A stretch of DNA of 64,000 nucleotides from contig NC_060063.1 of assembly GCF_020283565.1 (NCBI RefSeq), forward strand, positions 25,722,777 through 25,786,776. Direction: 5' to 3'. The stretch is from Trifolium pratense. Lineage: Eukaryota; Streptophyta; Magnoliopsida; Fabales; Fabaceae. The notes under the pieces are model-generated. The model was not told the DNA's origin. It was given only the letters and a program-made list of their open reading frames with translations, and ran no database searches. Shown one piece after another: positions 21,161-33,757 of the stretch. The stretch's first letter is position 1. Every line of letters begins with the position of its first letter. A program made the translations under genes and the position numbers.

Positions 21161-22571
21161 TCAAACAAATAGAACAACATTACAGTCACTTGGATAGCAA
21201 CATAATTTCTCTAACATCTCCCACTTGGCATTTAAATCTACGGAACAGGCACCGTGAATTGTCATGCTAATTAATACTTTTGAACTGCGCATAACATATT
21301 CAGCAAATTGAAGCTCGCATTCATTGGCTCTATAATTCCTAAACAAACAAGTTTTGAGCTGAGATGAAAGGCATTCGGGAACCTTCTTTGGGTCCTCCCA
21401 ACTGTACTCCTCATGATCATTCCCATTTTCTATCTCCTGTAGCAAATAAAAGTTAAGATATGTATAGAGGTAGAGTTAAACAAAATAAATACAAGGAAAT
21501 TATATGTGAAACCTCATGAATGATAAGATGTTGAAGCTTGGGAGTATTTTGAAGCATTTCTAGAATCCACATCCACTTGTTAGGCCAACTTCGACGCTTT
21601 AAGTCAGAGAATATCTCCATTTGAGTTAGATTGTAAAAAACAGGGACTTCGACAAAGCAGGCCCTTGTCTGACAAAACATTAGAAATCAATCATCAATCA
21701 TCATATTGCGGTGTAAAATCATCAATCAATCAATCAATCAATCAAACTATTACTATTACTATTATCAACTTACGAGCTTTATGCTGAGATTTGCGTGTAC
21801 CCTGGAAAGCAAGAATAAAGGAAGAGGCTCGTTATCAGAAATCTTGGCTGTCATCAAATTGCGCAAGCATTTGATCTTGTCCGCTTCTTTTGGAACAAAT
21901 CTCTGCTGACATATATGTAAATCATTTGTTTCCAACTCCTCAAGAAGTGGAAAGGATAAGAGAAAGTTGATGAGGTGCGTATAAGTTGTGAAATAAAGTT
22001 TTTCTAAATGAAGAGTTTTGAGCGGTGATATATTGTTATTTATTTGAGGAATGTCTTCCCAAATAGTTAACCTTTTTAACTTAAGAACAGTAAGCGTCCT
22101 ACAAATGAATAAGTTGGAAACAAAATTGTTGTGTATACGAATAAACTTCAAGTCAAGTTCTAGTGTTTGAGTTCTTCTTTGTATGGCTGAAATAATAAGT
22201 TCGATGATATCTTCGGCATACCTTGTTCTAGAAGGACAACATATGAGGCGGAATGTTTGTATTGGGAGTGTGTCGTGACGCGATAGCATGACTGAGTATA
22301 CAAGACAGAATAGATTGGCTGATGTTTTCATGGAAAGTGTTGAGATGTCGTTGAAATCGAAATCGAGAATGGAAACTGAGAGGCATAATGGTTTCCATCT
22401 CTTTGAGAGTATGGTTGTGGCAACAGCTTGTTTTGTTGGGAGAAAGGAGAGAATGTGACATAGAATTGAGTCTGGAAGGGAACTAACCCGACTGTCGTCT
22501 TCTTCTCTTGTTCGAGTTCGAATCGGAATCGATAATCGCTGCGGCTGCTTCTTGGAGGACTTAGTAGACAC
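21161..22571 (-). CDS. F-box/FBD/LRR protein, three exons, no ATG before the F-box
   Basis: Exons 21774-22571, 21513-21668 and 21161-21436 have GT/AG borders, all in phase 0, and give about 409 residues. The F-box is at about residues 28-62 ([18 protein letters not shown], then ILSKRWK). LRR-like segments follow ([19 protein letters not shown]). An FBD domain fills exon 3 ([17 protein letters not shown] to the end). Such proteins are substrate receptors of SCF ubiquitin ligases. The oddity is the start: the codon where the start belongs is GTG (GTGTCTACTAAG), an in-frame TGA lies 30 bases further upstream, and the next ATG (STLSMKT) is after the F-box. Either the ATG is in an unseen upstream exon or the gene has lost it. 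Confidence 0.8.
21711..21745. repeat. ATCA microsatellite in F-box gene intron 1
   Basis: About eight tandem ATCA units lie in the first intron of the F-box gene, followed by ACTATT units. Confidence 0.9.
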
Positions 22572-23574
22572 GGATGGAGCTTTGTTGAAGAATTTTCAAG
22601 CTAGAAGTGAGTTTCAGATCGTAACACCACCTTCGATCTCTGCAAACCCTAATCCCCTTTTGATTTTTTGTTATCTTTCTTTTAGGTTACCCGCCACTGG
22701 TTGGCTTTAAAACAAATCTCAACTAGAAATTCGACCGTAAAAAAAATTAGTAATATTAAAATGTGAGGAGAGTTATATTAACTCTAAGTGTAACTTTTCA
22801 CATTCTCACCTTTGATTTTGTCTTAATCTAATGACCAATATTAATTCTAATTAATAATAGTGTGACCTCAACTTCTTTAATCATTCTCCCAATATTTACC
22901 GTTTCTTTTTATTACTCAATATTTACTCTTCCCTAAATCATAATTAATACTAATTGGTAAAAAAAGAAGAGAAAAACAAAGAATGCTGGTTTGATTTTCA
23001 CGATAGACAAATTTATATATTATTTTTTTTAATTTAAAACTGCAATAAAAAGAGGGGGAAATGAGCGGGAAAATTGTATTTTTTTAATAATATATAGATA
23101 TAAATATTAGCATATAAAATCTTGTTTAATTTATTTTGATGACTATTTTCAAAATATTAAGTTTTTATAATTTTGACTAATAGACAATTAAAGATATTAG
23201 TGATCAAAATTGTATATTGATGTACGTACAGTGGTCAAACTAGATCTTATATTTAGGGACGAATGGAGTATTTAAAGGCCAATCGTATATTTCAAAGCAG
23301 ATGAATGAGGCCACATGCTTAAGATACAATTGCAACTCTAGCAGTTTTATTCAAACCAGCAGACGGCTATATATGTGGTCCATATTTTCTATTATGCAAA
23401 CTTATGAAGAAAAAAAAAAGAAGAAAAAAAAAAGAAGATATGTCTTATGTTAATAAAAGATTTTTGCTGCTAAAAAAGAAGTCAAGGATATTATTGGTAT
23501 TATGAAAAGTCAACACCAAAATTTTTTGTATCAACTTTATATATAGGTATAGATAGAATATAAGTATAGATTTT
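22572..23574. other. Upstream region of the F-box gene and AT-rich spacer
   Basis: No second gene is seen. Bases 22572-22720 could hold an upstream exon or promoter. Around 23440-23575 the sequence (TTAATAAAAGATTTTTGCTGC ending GGTATAGATAGA) is related to the Helitron at 10201-10632 and looks like a truncated relative. Confidence 0.45.
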
Positions 23575-23890
23575 GGCTCTTGTTCGGCAAGGCCAGAGTA
23601 TGAGCTTATAGTTTATACTAGCATATAAGCTCATTTGACAAAAAAAATACATATTTGGTAAACATTTTTTAAAAAGAGTTTATAGCTTATTTTACTAGCT
23701 TATAGCTTATTTTTCAAACGCTATGCCTTATCATTTTTTCTTTCAATTTTACTTCTATCATCTTACTTGATAAAAATTAAGTATTAATTAAACATATTTT
23801 ATTTTTTTTATGTCATTTCATACTTATAAGCTAATTCAACCGCTAATTTTACCAAATACTACAAATTCATACTCGAGAGGGGTTATAAAG
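23575..23890. mobile_element. MITE-like repeat
   Basis: AGCTTATA-rich sequence with a central AATTAAACATATTTTATTTT and TGTCATTTCATACTTATAAG. The same core occurs at 38758-39022 and inside the hAT element at 28750-28845. The exact ends are not resolved. Confidence 0.6.
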
Positions 23891-23939
23891 GTCAACCAAA
23901 TTAAATAACAAGACCATCATTCAAATGAATAAATAAATA

Positions 23940-24040
23940 GCGCGAACAGAACTCGGTTGGTAGAAACATTGTTATATGCAGGGGTCGAAATTTGAATTTC
24001 AGACTCCGCACTTATTCATTTTAAAAAATAAAATATGTTT
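23940..24040 (+). mobile_element. SINE-like tRNA-derived fragment
   Basis: ACTCGGTTGGTAGAAACATTG followed by GCAGGGGTCGAAATTTGAA and CCGCACTTATTCATTTT matches the layout of legume SINE heads (A box then B box). The boxes are mutated. The rest of 23890-24650 holds no gene that I can see. Confidence 0.5.
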
Positions 24041-24650
24041 AATAGATCTCTTCGTATACTACAATTCCCATGCTATTAATATTCTAAATCAAAATTGCTT
24101 GACAAAAAAATCCAAATGCAAACATATGATCAAAACCTTTACCTCTCCATTTTATATACTATATATATGCCTTGTTTGATTCATTCTACTAGCTTAGCAT
24201 CCATGTAAAAAAAAAGTACATTCAATAATATCCTAAAATGGATATGAGAAGTAAACCTAATGATGAAAATAATTTACAAGAGACTGGTTTATAATTTTGG
24301 TCATCATCACTTATCCCATACATGTAGCCTAATACTGTAAAGTTATTTTAAAGAAAAACATAAAATCTAAAAAAATAAAACTCAAACGAAAAACATAAAA
24401 TCTAAAAAAATAAAATTCAAACTAGAGTTTAATTTTCATACTATCAGTATAAAAAAATTACACTGTCAACAAATCACAGTCAATCATGTGTGAGTGTCTG
24501 ACTATAGAAATAGTTATGACTGAAGTCAAACGTTTTTAATGATCTGACGATTATGATTATTTGACTGTGCAAAAAATCTTAACACTAAAACTATACCTCA
24601 CATTCCCTTTTGCTATTTGCACCTACCAATTCTGTATAATATTCTTCTAA

Positions 24651-27600
24651 CTATTCTCTCGAAAATGAATTCTGACGAGTTAGAGCATAGGTTTCACTTC
24701 TAGGTAACTGATTCTCAGCATCAACAATATTTGCTTTTGAACAAAGGAAGAAGAAAGAAGATGTGTATATTGTAGCATGCCAAAAGCTGTAACCATTTTT
24801 AGAAGAGAAAAAAAAAAAAAAACGAGTTACAAAAGGAAGATCGAGAAACAAAAGAGATAGAGGATAAAGCAGTGTTATTGTAATACCTATGCCAAATCCA
24901 GTAGCTGTCACTTGTTTCAAGCATCCAGCTTACTCCTGCCATGAATAATGCGGCAAATCCGGCCAATATCAAACCCCAATGGAACCGTCTCAAAAGTGTC
25001 TTCACAAGATTATAGAACCATAGCTTTATAGTTAACAAACTGCATGGAAATTCACCGTTATTACTATTTTTGAGTATATTAAAGCTCTCTCAATACTTTG
25101 TTTTCTTATTTAATAAACTCGAATTCGAGATCTTGCTTATTGAAAAAAGTTTCTGGTCACTAGACCACCACACTTTGATATGCACACATGAAAACGCTTC
25201 AAAGTTCCAAGATAAAGTATTGTGCACAAAATGCGGAACCAGTTAGTTACTATAATGTTGTCTTTAACTCGAATGACATTGTGCTCAAATAAATTTTACT
25301 AAGGTACAAGACTCTTACCTTTGAAGGAAATTTGGCGAGAATCCAAATGAAAATGAAAATGAAAATGAAAGGGACCTATACTTTGTTGACATTTCTATCA
25401 ACCATCCAATAAGAAGGCCAAGAGCCCCAATCACAATCACAAGAACAATATTTGAAGACCTGCACGTTTTAGTATAGATAAACGTGAACATAACTTAAAC
25501 ACCTCTAGCAGGATATATATATACAGGTTTATTTGTCAACTAGAACCATGTTTATGATTTGATAAACAACTTAATTAAGTGCTCATAGCATAAGCGCTTA
25601 TTATATAAATGCTTATGTAAAAGCTATTTCTATAACAAAAGATAAACAGTTTCCATAAGTTGAAAACAACTTATGTACATGTCATAACTCATAAGTTGTT
25701 TCCATAAGCTCTCCTAAACAGTCTCACAAGTGCTTATACCAGTAGATAATCTCAAATAAGTCAATCCAAACAGGTTTTAGTTCGATTTACCTGGTTGCAT
25801 TAGTTATCGACATGAGAGCAGTAAAGATAAACACAGTTGTGTGGATTGCCCTCTTATATACTTCATCGATGGTAGCTAGATACACAAAAGTGCTAATCAC
25901 GGCCATGAAAGAGAGCCAGAAGTCCATAAACTGAAATGTTGATAAGTAAAGTCAATGTAAATTCTTAAATCAAAAAAATACTGCTATCATGTATTGTGTC
26001 GTATGCTAGATCCAAATATCTTAATTGAAATTCTTTTAAGCAATCCATAATGTAAATATTTTTAACCTGTAGAACACCGAAGTTCAATGCACACCAGGTC
26101 CCTACGTCGCATGCATGATATATTCCACTCGAAATTCCACTGGCTGTGAATATAACCCATTCCGCGTACGCCTACATATTGAGAATCATTGTCAACAAAA
26201 TATATATGAATGACTTAATTAAATCATGAATCATGATAAGACCAAATAATTCAAGAGGAAAAGAGCTACCTTCTGTCGAAGCGCCCAAAAGGCAGGAAGT
26301 ATGGCTGCAGCATTTGATCCTATCAGAAAAACTGATTGAAGTATGTGCCCTACAAAAGTTTACAATAACGATTAAAAAAATAATTATTCTGATCTAAATA
26401 GTAGCCTCGAAATTGAATAAAAATAACTTAAGAAAGAAATGGAGGGGGATTCAGATAACCATAAATTTCTAAAATTGACAATCACCTTTATGTGACACAA
26501 TTTCGACGCTACAGTCAAAGCCACCATGGTTTCGATCACAAGAACAGATGCTGAATCCAAAAAGTAAACATTAAAAATTGTTAATATACTTAGGATGATG
26601 AAAACAAACAGAACTAGTGCAAAACTCTGCAACATACTATCGGATTATTATTTTATGAAATGCTTGTGATATGAAGAAAACGAAAGAAATGTAAAACAGA
26701 ACTAATGTATCGAGAAGAATCAACCAAAAGGGCTTAACATAAACCTGTATGACGTCAATCCGGTAGCATCAAAAGAAGATTTACAGGTTCCATGAGAGGA
26801 GCATTGTTTCGGGCATCCTTCAAGTGAAATAGACATGATAGTTTTCTGTTTCAAAGAATCACTGCTAATATTGACATGTCTTAGACCAAAACTCCAAGTT
26901 CCTTCTCTAGCATAAATAATGTAAAAATCAACATTATTATCGTTCGAATCATATAGCATGAAAAACATTGATTGGTCGCTTTTCTGTGTCTTGTTAGCAT
27001 AATAATAGTCCCATATATCAACAGAAGGCAATCCACCGAATCTCGCATAAACTTCGTAATTGATCTTCGTATTTGAGGATAGCCGTATGTGAATGTTTCG
27101 GCCAGCTGCACCACGAGGAATGTCGAAAGTAAAATAAGTCCAAATGTCATTGGATTCTCCTAAGTTTGATGAGTTATTTAAAAGTGGTTCGAGAGGAAAA
27201 TTGGCAGAAGAATATTCTCCTTCACCAATAGGCAAATAATATGATTCAAACGGGATTGGACTTGTCCTTAGAACTGTCTGCAGTAAACATATTGTCTGTG
27301 AATATAATATCTTTGAGCATAAACATATAACAATAATTAATTTTGCATTAAACTTTGAAAACGACAAATAAATAGGAACAAAATTCTTCTGCAAAAGCGA
27401 CAATTATAAAGGAACAGAAGGAATATATCAGAAAAAGCACCAGCACCAAAGAGAATAAAAAGAGACGTATCTAGCAATGAATACTACCTGAAGTGCATAG
27501 CTACTCGTTGTACAATTTGGTCCAGCTTTTCCAAGTGGACACTGAAGCATTTGTGATTCAAGAGAATAGCAAACTTTTACATCACCGTCATGAGTCTCTC

Positions 27601-30600
27601 CAAACTTTTTTGTAAGATTAACCGGTAATACACTAATGTACCAACGCCCGATCAGTGGAGAACGAATAACCAGAGGGGCTTTATTTAAATCACTGGAATA
27701 ATCATACAAACTATTTGCAGGTATTGCACCGTGGCGAGCAAAACACAATAAATTAACATCACTTGCATTAGAAGCGTTACTTGAAGGTGTAATATTGAAT
27801 CTGATATTTTCAGCCGTAATGGTCAATTCTTCGACCACATTATTAATATCCAAGGAATATAAGTTAGGTACGCCTTCCTGAACACACAAAGTTTCAAAGT
27901 TACTTTTGCAGGTCACCGCATTTTCAATCGTTGGCTTCTTCAGTGTAGCCGCCTTCGTAGAATTATAGACATCAGATGTTGTGCATGAAAGTGGATTGAC
28001 GGTGCTGTTACAGAACTCCCCTCTCATCATCGAATTTGTGCAAGCTTCCACACTTATATTGGCACTAAAGGAGTACGATGTGCCTCGAATAATCTGCAGA
28101 TGTAGAGAAGTTTGTTAAGAGATTGAATGAGCAAAATGGAAACCAGTTGGAGAGTATTTGTTTTGAGATGGGATGCAATACAATACTTGATTTTATTTTC
28201 AATGCCTATTTGGATTGGATTATTTGAGCTTATCTATTAGAATAAGCACTTGTCAGACTGTTTGGAAGAGCTTATGGAAACATCTTATAACATGTTCATA
28301 AACTGTTTTCAGCTCATTTCCAGCAACTCTCCATTATAGCTAATGAAAACAACTTATGATTTATGTGAAAATAATTTGAGTTTATTATAGAAATAGCTTA
28401 TACATAAGAAGTTATATGATAAACCTGTATCCAGTGGCGGAACCAGAAAAAATATCATGGGTGGGCCGAAAAATAGTCAATCTATTTTCAAATTGAATTT
28501 TTTGCTCCTCTATTTTCACATGTTACAATTTTGGTACCAACAAACTATATTTTTACTCTAAAAATTGTGATTTTTGGCTATAAAGGTGATTTGTTGTCTC
28601 CAACATTGAATCTAAAGATGAAATATCAAACTTGAGACCAAAATTCACAATTTTTTCCCATTAAAATTCGCTAATTTTACAGCAAAAAAGTAATAAACAA
28701 ATATTGAGATAGGACTAAAATTGCAACAAATGTGAAAATATGAGACTTGAAAAATTTAATATTAATTAAACATATTTTTTTATGTCATTTCATATTTATA
28801 TATGCTAGTTCAACTGCTAATTTTATCTATTATTATAAATTCAATTAATTATGAACCGACATTTACACTAATACTTGAACTAATATGTGTACCGAATTAC
28901 TTATAATCATCAATAATATACTCTAAATTAATATTTGTACACATATATATACCGGGTGACTTAAAATCATTAATAATACATTTAAATTAATACCCTACGT
29001 ATAAAAAAAATTATTTTTTGGGGGTGGGCCGTGGCCCACCTCAGCCCACCCCTAGGTCCGCTGCTGCCTGTATCTTATAAGCACTTAATTAAATTGTTTA
29101 TCCAAACAGGCCTCAATCGGAACAGACAAGTTATACTAGTTACATTAGTTGTATTGAAATGACAAAAAATGAATGAAAAATGTGATGAAAAATATGTGGG
29201 ATATTCTTTATGATATCGTAAAAGTAATACTCGGATAATAAACCATACCATCCTTGATTGTGTTCTTGCATCTCCGATGCCGTTGAAAAGACCAATGTAC
29301 CAAGCACCTGGAGATATCTGAACAATAATTCTTACGTTTATACATTATGACATTATAAAATAACTCTAAGCAAAAACACTTTGGACGCATCAATGTTAAA
29401 CATTCTTGCTGCTCTATTATTAAACACAGATTTTAAATCGCAACTGACATAGGTTCTTTCAATGATTTCTTTCCCGTGTGTTGCACAGGTTCTCAATACA
29501 AATTTAGATACAAAGTCGTGTGTAGCTAGTTTTGATACAAAGGAAAGAAGAAACTGAGCTTAAGATACAATAACATCACACACAAATAAATATATTGTGA
29601 AAAATAAAAAGGACATATGAGTTATAACAATACCAGTTCATTAGTCAATTTCATAGTGATATTTTTCTCCATAGGAAAGCACTGCTCCGTATCAAGACCA
29701 TTTATTCCTATAAAAAAAGAGGAACAAAAAAGTAATTTTAATTTCTCACTACATTAGCCATTGCAAAACAGAAGTCATTTATCCTGGTCATCGGAGACAT
29801 CGGAGAAAGAGGAGAAGACCAAGAACAAGTGAATGAGTAATATCGTGGCGGTTCATAAGCTGTGAAACACTAAGCAATGCAGAAACCACTATGTTTTCAC
29901 GAGTTCAGTATTTACTCATTTATCATTATATGGTTGCCAAAAGAAAAATCATAGTGGGGAAAAGAACTAAATGACTGCTAATGAATCAAAGAAGAACCTA
30001 CTCTGAAAAAAATAATTTACCAAGGCTCCAACGGTTTAATCATGCTGATGAGTAAAAAATGTTAGATTAATCATGCTATAAATATCTAGGAATGAAATAA
30101 GACAGAATTTCTGTGCTCAAACTTTATGTTAATAAAGCAGTCTAATTAACTTGGATTGAAGGTCAGTTTGGATTGGCGTATTTGAGCTTAGCAGGAGCAT
30201 TGTGAGATTGTTTGGGAGAACTTATAGCAACAACTTGTGTGAAGTCCATAAGTTGTTTTCAACTTATTTTCATAAGCTCTACAGGATAGCTTATGAAACT
30301 AGGTTATAGCTTATATGAAAACAGTTTGACTTTATTTTATCTTTTGTAATAGAAATAGCTTATACGTAAACGTCTACCATAAGCGCTTATACTATAAGCA
30401 TTTAATTAAGCTTTTAATCCAAACAAGAACTGATTGCATTTTAGATGGGGCTTCTACCTGAGATAGCTGAATATTTCAGAGATGTGTTTAAAGCATCTGG
30501 TAGAGGGGGACTTCCATCTCTAAAGCATATTATTGGCAGTGATCTTTTTGGAACCCTTTCGATTTTCGTAACATCCTGAAAACAATACATGAATGGCCAA

Positions 30601-32667
30601 ATGAGGGAACAAAACACCTCAAAGCTGATTAAATAAACAGATAAAGCAAGAAAATAAAAATGAAATGTAATTACAAATATAGGACTTCATCCAGAGAACT
30701 AAATAATTTGAATTATTACCTCATGCAATGAGTAACACTATAAAATATAAATAACAATATCAAAATAGAAGCCAATCAAATATATTTGATCGAAAGAAAT
30801 AAAATTGTTTCAGGCAACAAACATCAATACAGATGCTAGCAGTATTCTAGGTTGCACCTATATAAAAAGAATTACAGATATTAACATACTTACAAGGTCT
30901 ACATCTGAATTCAATGCTATGGAGACTGCAGAAAACCACGGCGGTATATCAACTGGTTCATGACAAAACATCAAGAGACAATGTAAGATCATCCATAACA
31001 TCACCAATCCGAAACAGCTGATTATTATACAGTTTTTTACTGATATAAGGATTCCATGTATAATAGTTAGACATAAACACATCACCGATAAAGTTTCAAT
31101 GGTTAAAAACTATAGACACATTAGCAACAAAGTACATTTGAAGAATCGAGCAATGCAGTGAAAACTGAGACAGAAGAAAAGTTCATAAATCAATAACCAC
31201 AATTACAAACAGAACAGTAGCAATAAGATTAGTGAACTAATGACAACCTATGAAGCATAGACACGGACACCAGACACAACATTGACACGTCAACACCGGT
31301 AATCATTTCTGAAAATAACATAATTGAATGTAATTACATTTGTTGGTGCCGTATCAGTGTCAGATATTGACGTGTGCTGGACACCACACACGTCTTTGAT
31401 CAGAAGTGTCAGTGCTATAGAGATGACAACTCACTATCATCATAAGATTGTATCATGTCCTTCATATCAATTCATGGCTTTTCCAGTACTAAAAGTACAA
31501 TAGTCTCCACATATAAAGGTCATTACTTCAAAGCACTGACGCAGACACGAATATCGGACACGGCGTTGACACATTGACACCTCACTATCATCATAAGATT
31601 GTATCATGTTCTTTATATCAATTCATGACAATTCCGGTGCTAAAATTAATAGTATCCACATATAAAGGTCATTATCATTACTATGAAGCACAAACGCAAA
31701 CACGGATTCCGGACAGGACCCTGACACATGTTGACACTGGATAATAATTTGAGGTAATAAGTTGAGAAAGTGAAATATATGAATTTAACTACATGTGTCA
31801 GTGTCAAACACCACATAGGTTTTTAGTTTGAAGTGTCATGTCACTGCTACCAAAAACGTATTTTTCATAGTTTACCTATCTATTATTACCAGAAAACAAA
31901 GCACGCATAAGATCAACACAACTAAATAGTAACTGTGATTCTTCATATAAATTCCTTCAAGAGGGTTTAATTCTGACCTTTACCATGTACTAATAGAGAA
32001 TAGCAGAACAAACAATTATATATAATAATATAAATGGAACTCTTCAAAGTTCAAACCAATAACAAAACAATACTAACAATTTAAAAACAAGGGATCAACG
32101 AAATAATAAGTCAATTGACTCAATTCCACACTAATCAAAAGACCAAAAGAAACTATTATCACCTATGAAGCACACACAGACACGGACACCGACGCACAAG
32201 TCGATAATAATTCGAGAAAATTATATAATTCAATGCAATCATATGTTTCGGTATCAGACACCGATGTCTGTTCGACACCGGGACACCTAATTGGAGGAGT
32301 GTCTGTACTTCATAGACTATCACATAAACACAAATTCAGCTAAAAACTCGAAATTCAATTTCAACCCATTAAATTTGACACTAAGAAAACCTTCATGAAC
32401 ATTAAAAACAGAACATTTACGTATAACATATAAACAAAAGGGTGAATGAGAATTTGATGACAAACCTCTAATATAATGAAAATCAAAGGGGCTAAGAGTA
32501 GTTTGAGGGTAGGTGAAACTGGAAATTGTGAAGAAACCATGAGTGCTATTATTTAGTTCATCGTTTGCAGAGCAGAGATTATTATAATTATGTGAAGAAG
32601 TGAAAAGTAACAAAACACTGAGGAGAATCAGTGTTTGATGACAACAGAGAATCGAATTGAAAGACAT
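24651..32667 (-). CDS. TMEM8/PGAP6-like membrane protein (EGF-like motif plus CREST-type domain)
   Basis: I built 14 exons with GT/AG borders and consistent phases: 32466-32667, 30894-30952, 30458-30575, 29634-29707, 29249-29317, 27488-28093, 26745-27277, 26486-26550, 26270-26349, 26067-26171, 25791-25930, 25319-25459, 24887-25039 and 24651-24786. They total 2481 bp, 826 residues. Layout: a signal peptide (about 1-33, LILLSVLLLFTSS); a large N-glycosylated extracellular part with many NxS/T sites and paired cysteines; an EGF-like motif (CPKQCSSHGTC..CSCDRNHGGFDC); then about seven hydrophobic segments of the TMEM8/Myomaker family (DUF3522). The hydrolase-type residues of the CREST superfamily look present: YHACD near 622 and HSFWH near 780. 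Animal PGAP6 trims GPI-anchored proteins; the plant role is unknown. Introns carry several MITEs without disturbing splice sites. Confidence 0.92.
25550..25776. mobile_element. MITE in TMEM8-like gene intron (copy 1)
   Basis: It lies in the intron between exons 25791-25930 and 25319-25459. It has the family pattern AAGTGCT..AAGCGCTTAT..CATAAGTTG and ends AAATAAGTCAATCCAAACAGG. Relatives are at 28204-29113 and 30162-30433. Confidence 0.7.
28204..29113. mobile_element. MITE in TMEM8-like gene intron (copy 2), split by a hAT element
   Basis: It starts GCCTATTTGGATTGGATTATT and ends TTTATCCAAACAGGCC, complementary ends of the family also seen at 30162-30433. The hAT element 28432-29066 lies inside it. 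Without that, the MITE is about 270 bp. Confidence 0.8.
28432..29066. mobile_element. Non-autonomous hAT element, 635 bp, nested in a MITE
   Basis: The ends are CAGTGGCGGAACC and, inverted, CAGCAGCGGACCT. The perfect 8-bp duplication CCTGTATC lies at 28424-28431 and 29067-29074. Near both ends are GGGTGGGCCG / GGCCCACC motifs. Bases 28750-28845 match the core of the MITEs at 23575 and 38758, so the hAT itself carries an older MITE piece. No transposase is encoded. Confidence 0.93.
30162..30433. mobile_element. MITE in TMEM8-like gene intron (copy 3)
   Basis: It runs from CAGTTTGGATTGGCGTATTTG to TTAATCCAAACAAG, with internal CATAAGTTG and AAGCGCTTAT palindromic motifs. It ends about 25 bp from the exon at 30458-30575. 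Confidence 0.75.
31240..32322. repeat. Cluster of related foldback repeats in intron 1 of the TMEM8-like gene
   Basis: Four copies of a unit beginning CTATGAAGCACAGACACGGA-like and ending in its inverse lie at about 31248-31420, 31530-31600, 31680-31860 and 32163-32322. Between them a block of about 100 bp (TCACTATCATCATAAGATTG) is repeated at 31430 and 31583. The units look like a small inverted-repeat transposon amplified locally. Confidence 0.7.
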
Positions 32668-32905
32668 GTTTTTTGTAATTTCGAGAATACAAGAATAAAG
32701 GGTCCGTGTGAAATGATGAATTGTGTGTTACTGAAATTTTTCTATATTAAAGCAGATGGAAATAAGTAAAAATCAATTCAAAATTAGTAAAACAATATTC
32801 CGAGGACGTGTGTTAAAAAATTTGTTGACAAATCTTAAAAAAAAAAAAAAACTAAACAGTGTCAGACATTATAAGTATTTAAAAATAGAAATTATGTCTT
32901 AAAAT
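32668..32905. promoter_or_regulatory. Upstream region of the TMEM8-like gene
   Basis: This is the short AT-rich stretch between the start codon and the next transposon. It probably holds the promoter; I cannot name a firm TATA box. Only about 240 bp separate the ATG from the hAT-like element at 32906. Confidence 0.4.
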
Positions 32906-33749
32906 TAGAGCTGTCAAATGGGCTGACCCGGTCCGGCCTGGAGGGGCACGGTCAAATAAAGGGGCTGACCCATTAATTTCATCGCTCGGCCTAATTAGCC
33001 CGACCCGATAAGCAAAAGTCTACATGGCCCGATGGGCCGGCCCACTAATCTTCATAGTATTTTTAAAAAAAAAAAAAAACATATTCTACTAAATTTATGT
33101 TATATTTCTCAACTAAATCTTCAAGAAGGTAATCATATCCTGTATTTTCTCACATAATCTCCCAAACAACAATATCTTCCTCTTTATCCTCATCAAACAA
33201 ACAAACAAATCTCTAACAAATAATCACATTCTAATCCAATAAGTTTTTTGTCATATTATTATTATTACTACAAAAAAAATTCCAAGTTTTATATCTTTCA
33301 TTCATCCATTGTAATTTAAGTAAAAAAAAACAAAAATATAGAAAGAATATAAAATAAATACAATAAAAAGATGATAGGCTTAAAATAACCATATTCCAAG
33401 TTTTATATCCTACACAAAAAAAATTAAAAAAAAATATAAAAAAATGATAGGCTTAAAAATAGGAATAAAACAGATTATAAATAGGAACAAAACACAAATA
33501 ATAACAATAAAAAAAATGAATTTATGCATAAAAATAGGACTAAAATATAACAATAAAAAGATTATAAATTTTTTTTAAATAATTTTAATTCTTTAAGGGG
33601 CCGGCCCAAAAGTTTGTGGGCCGGCCCATGACGGTCTATTAAAAAGCCTGACCCGATAAGGCTCGACCCCCTTTTTATGAAGCCCGACCCGTGTAAAAGG
33701 ATAGGGCTAATGAGCCGGCCCAATAGTCCGGCCCATTTTGACAGCTCTA
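32906..33749. mobile_element. hAT-like element, 844 bp
   Basis: The ends are TAGAGCTGTCAAATGGGC and GCCCATTTTGACAGCTCTA, inverted. The flanks CTTAAAAT (32898-32905) and CTCAAAAT (33750-33757) differ at one base and have the 8-bp size of hAT duplications. Both subterminal regions are rich in GGCCCGACCC-type motifs. No protein is encoded. Confidence 0.85.
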
Positions 33750-33757
33750 CTCAAAAT

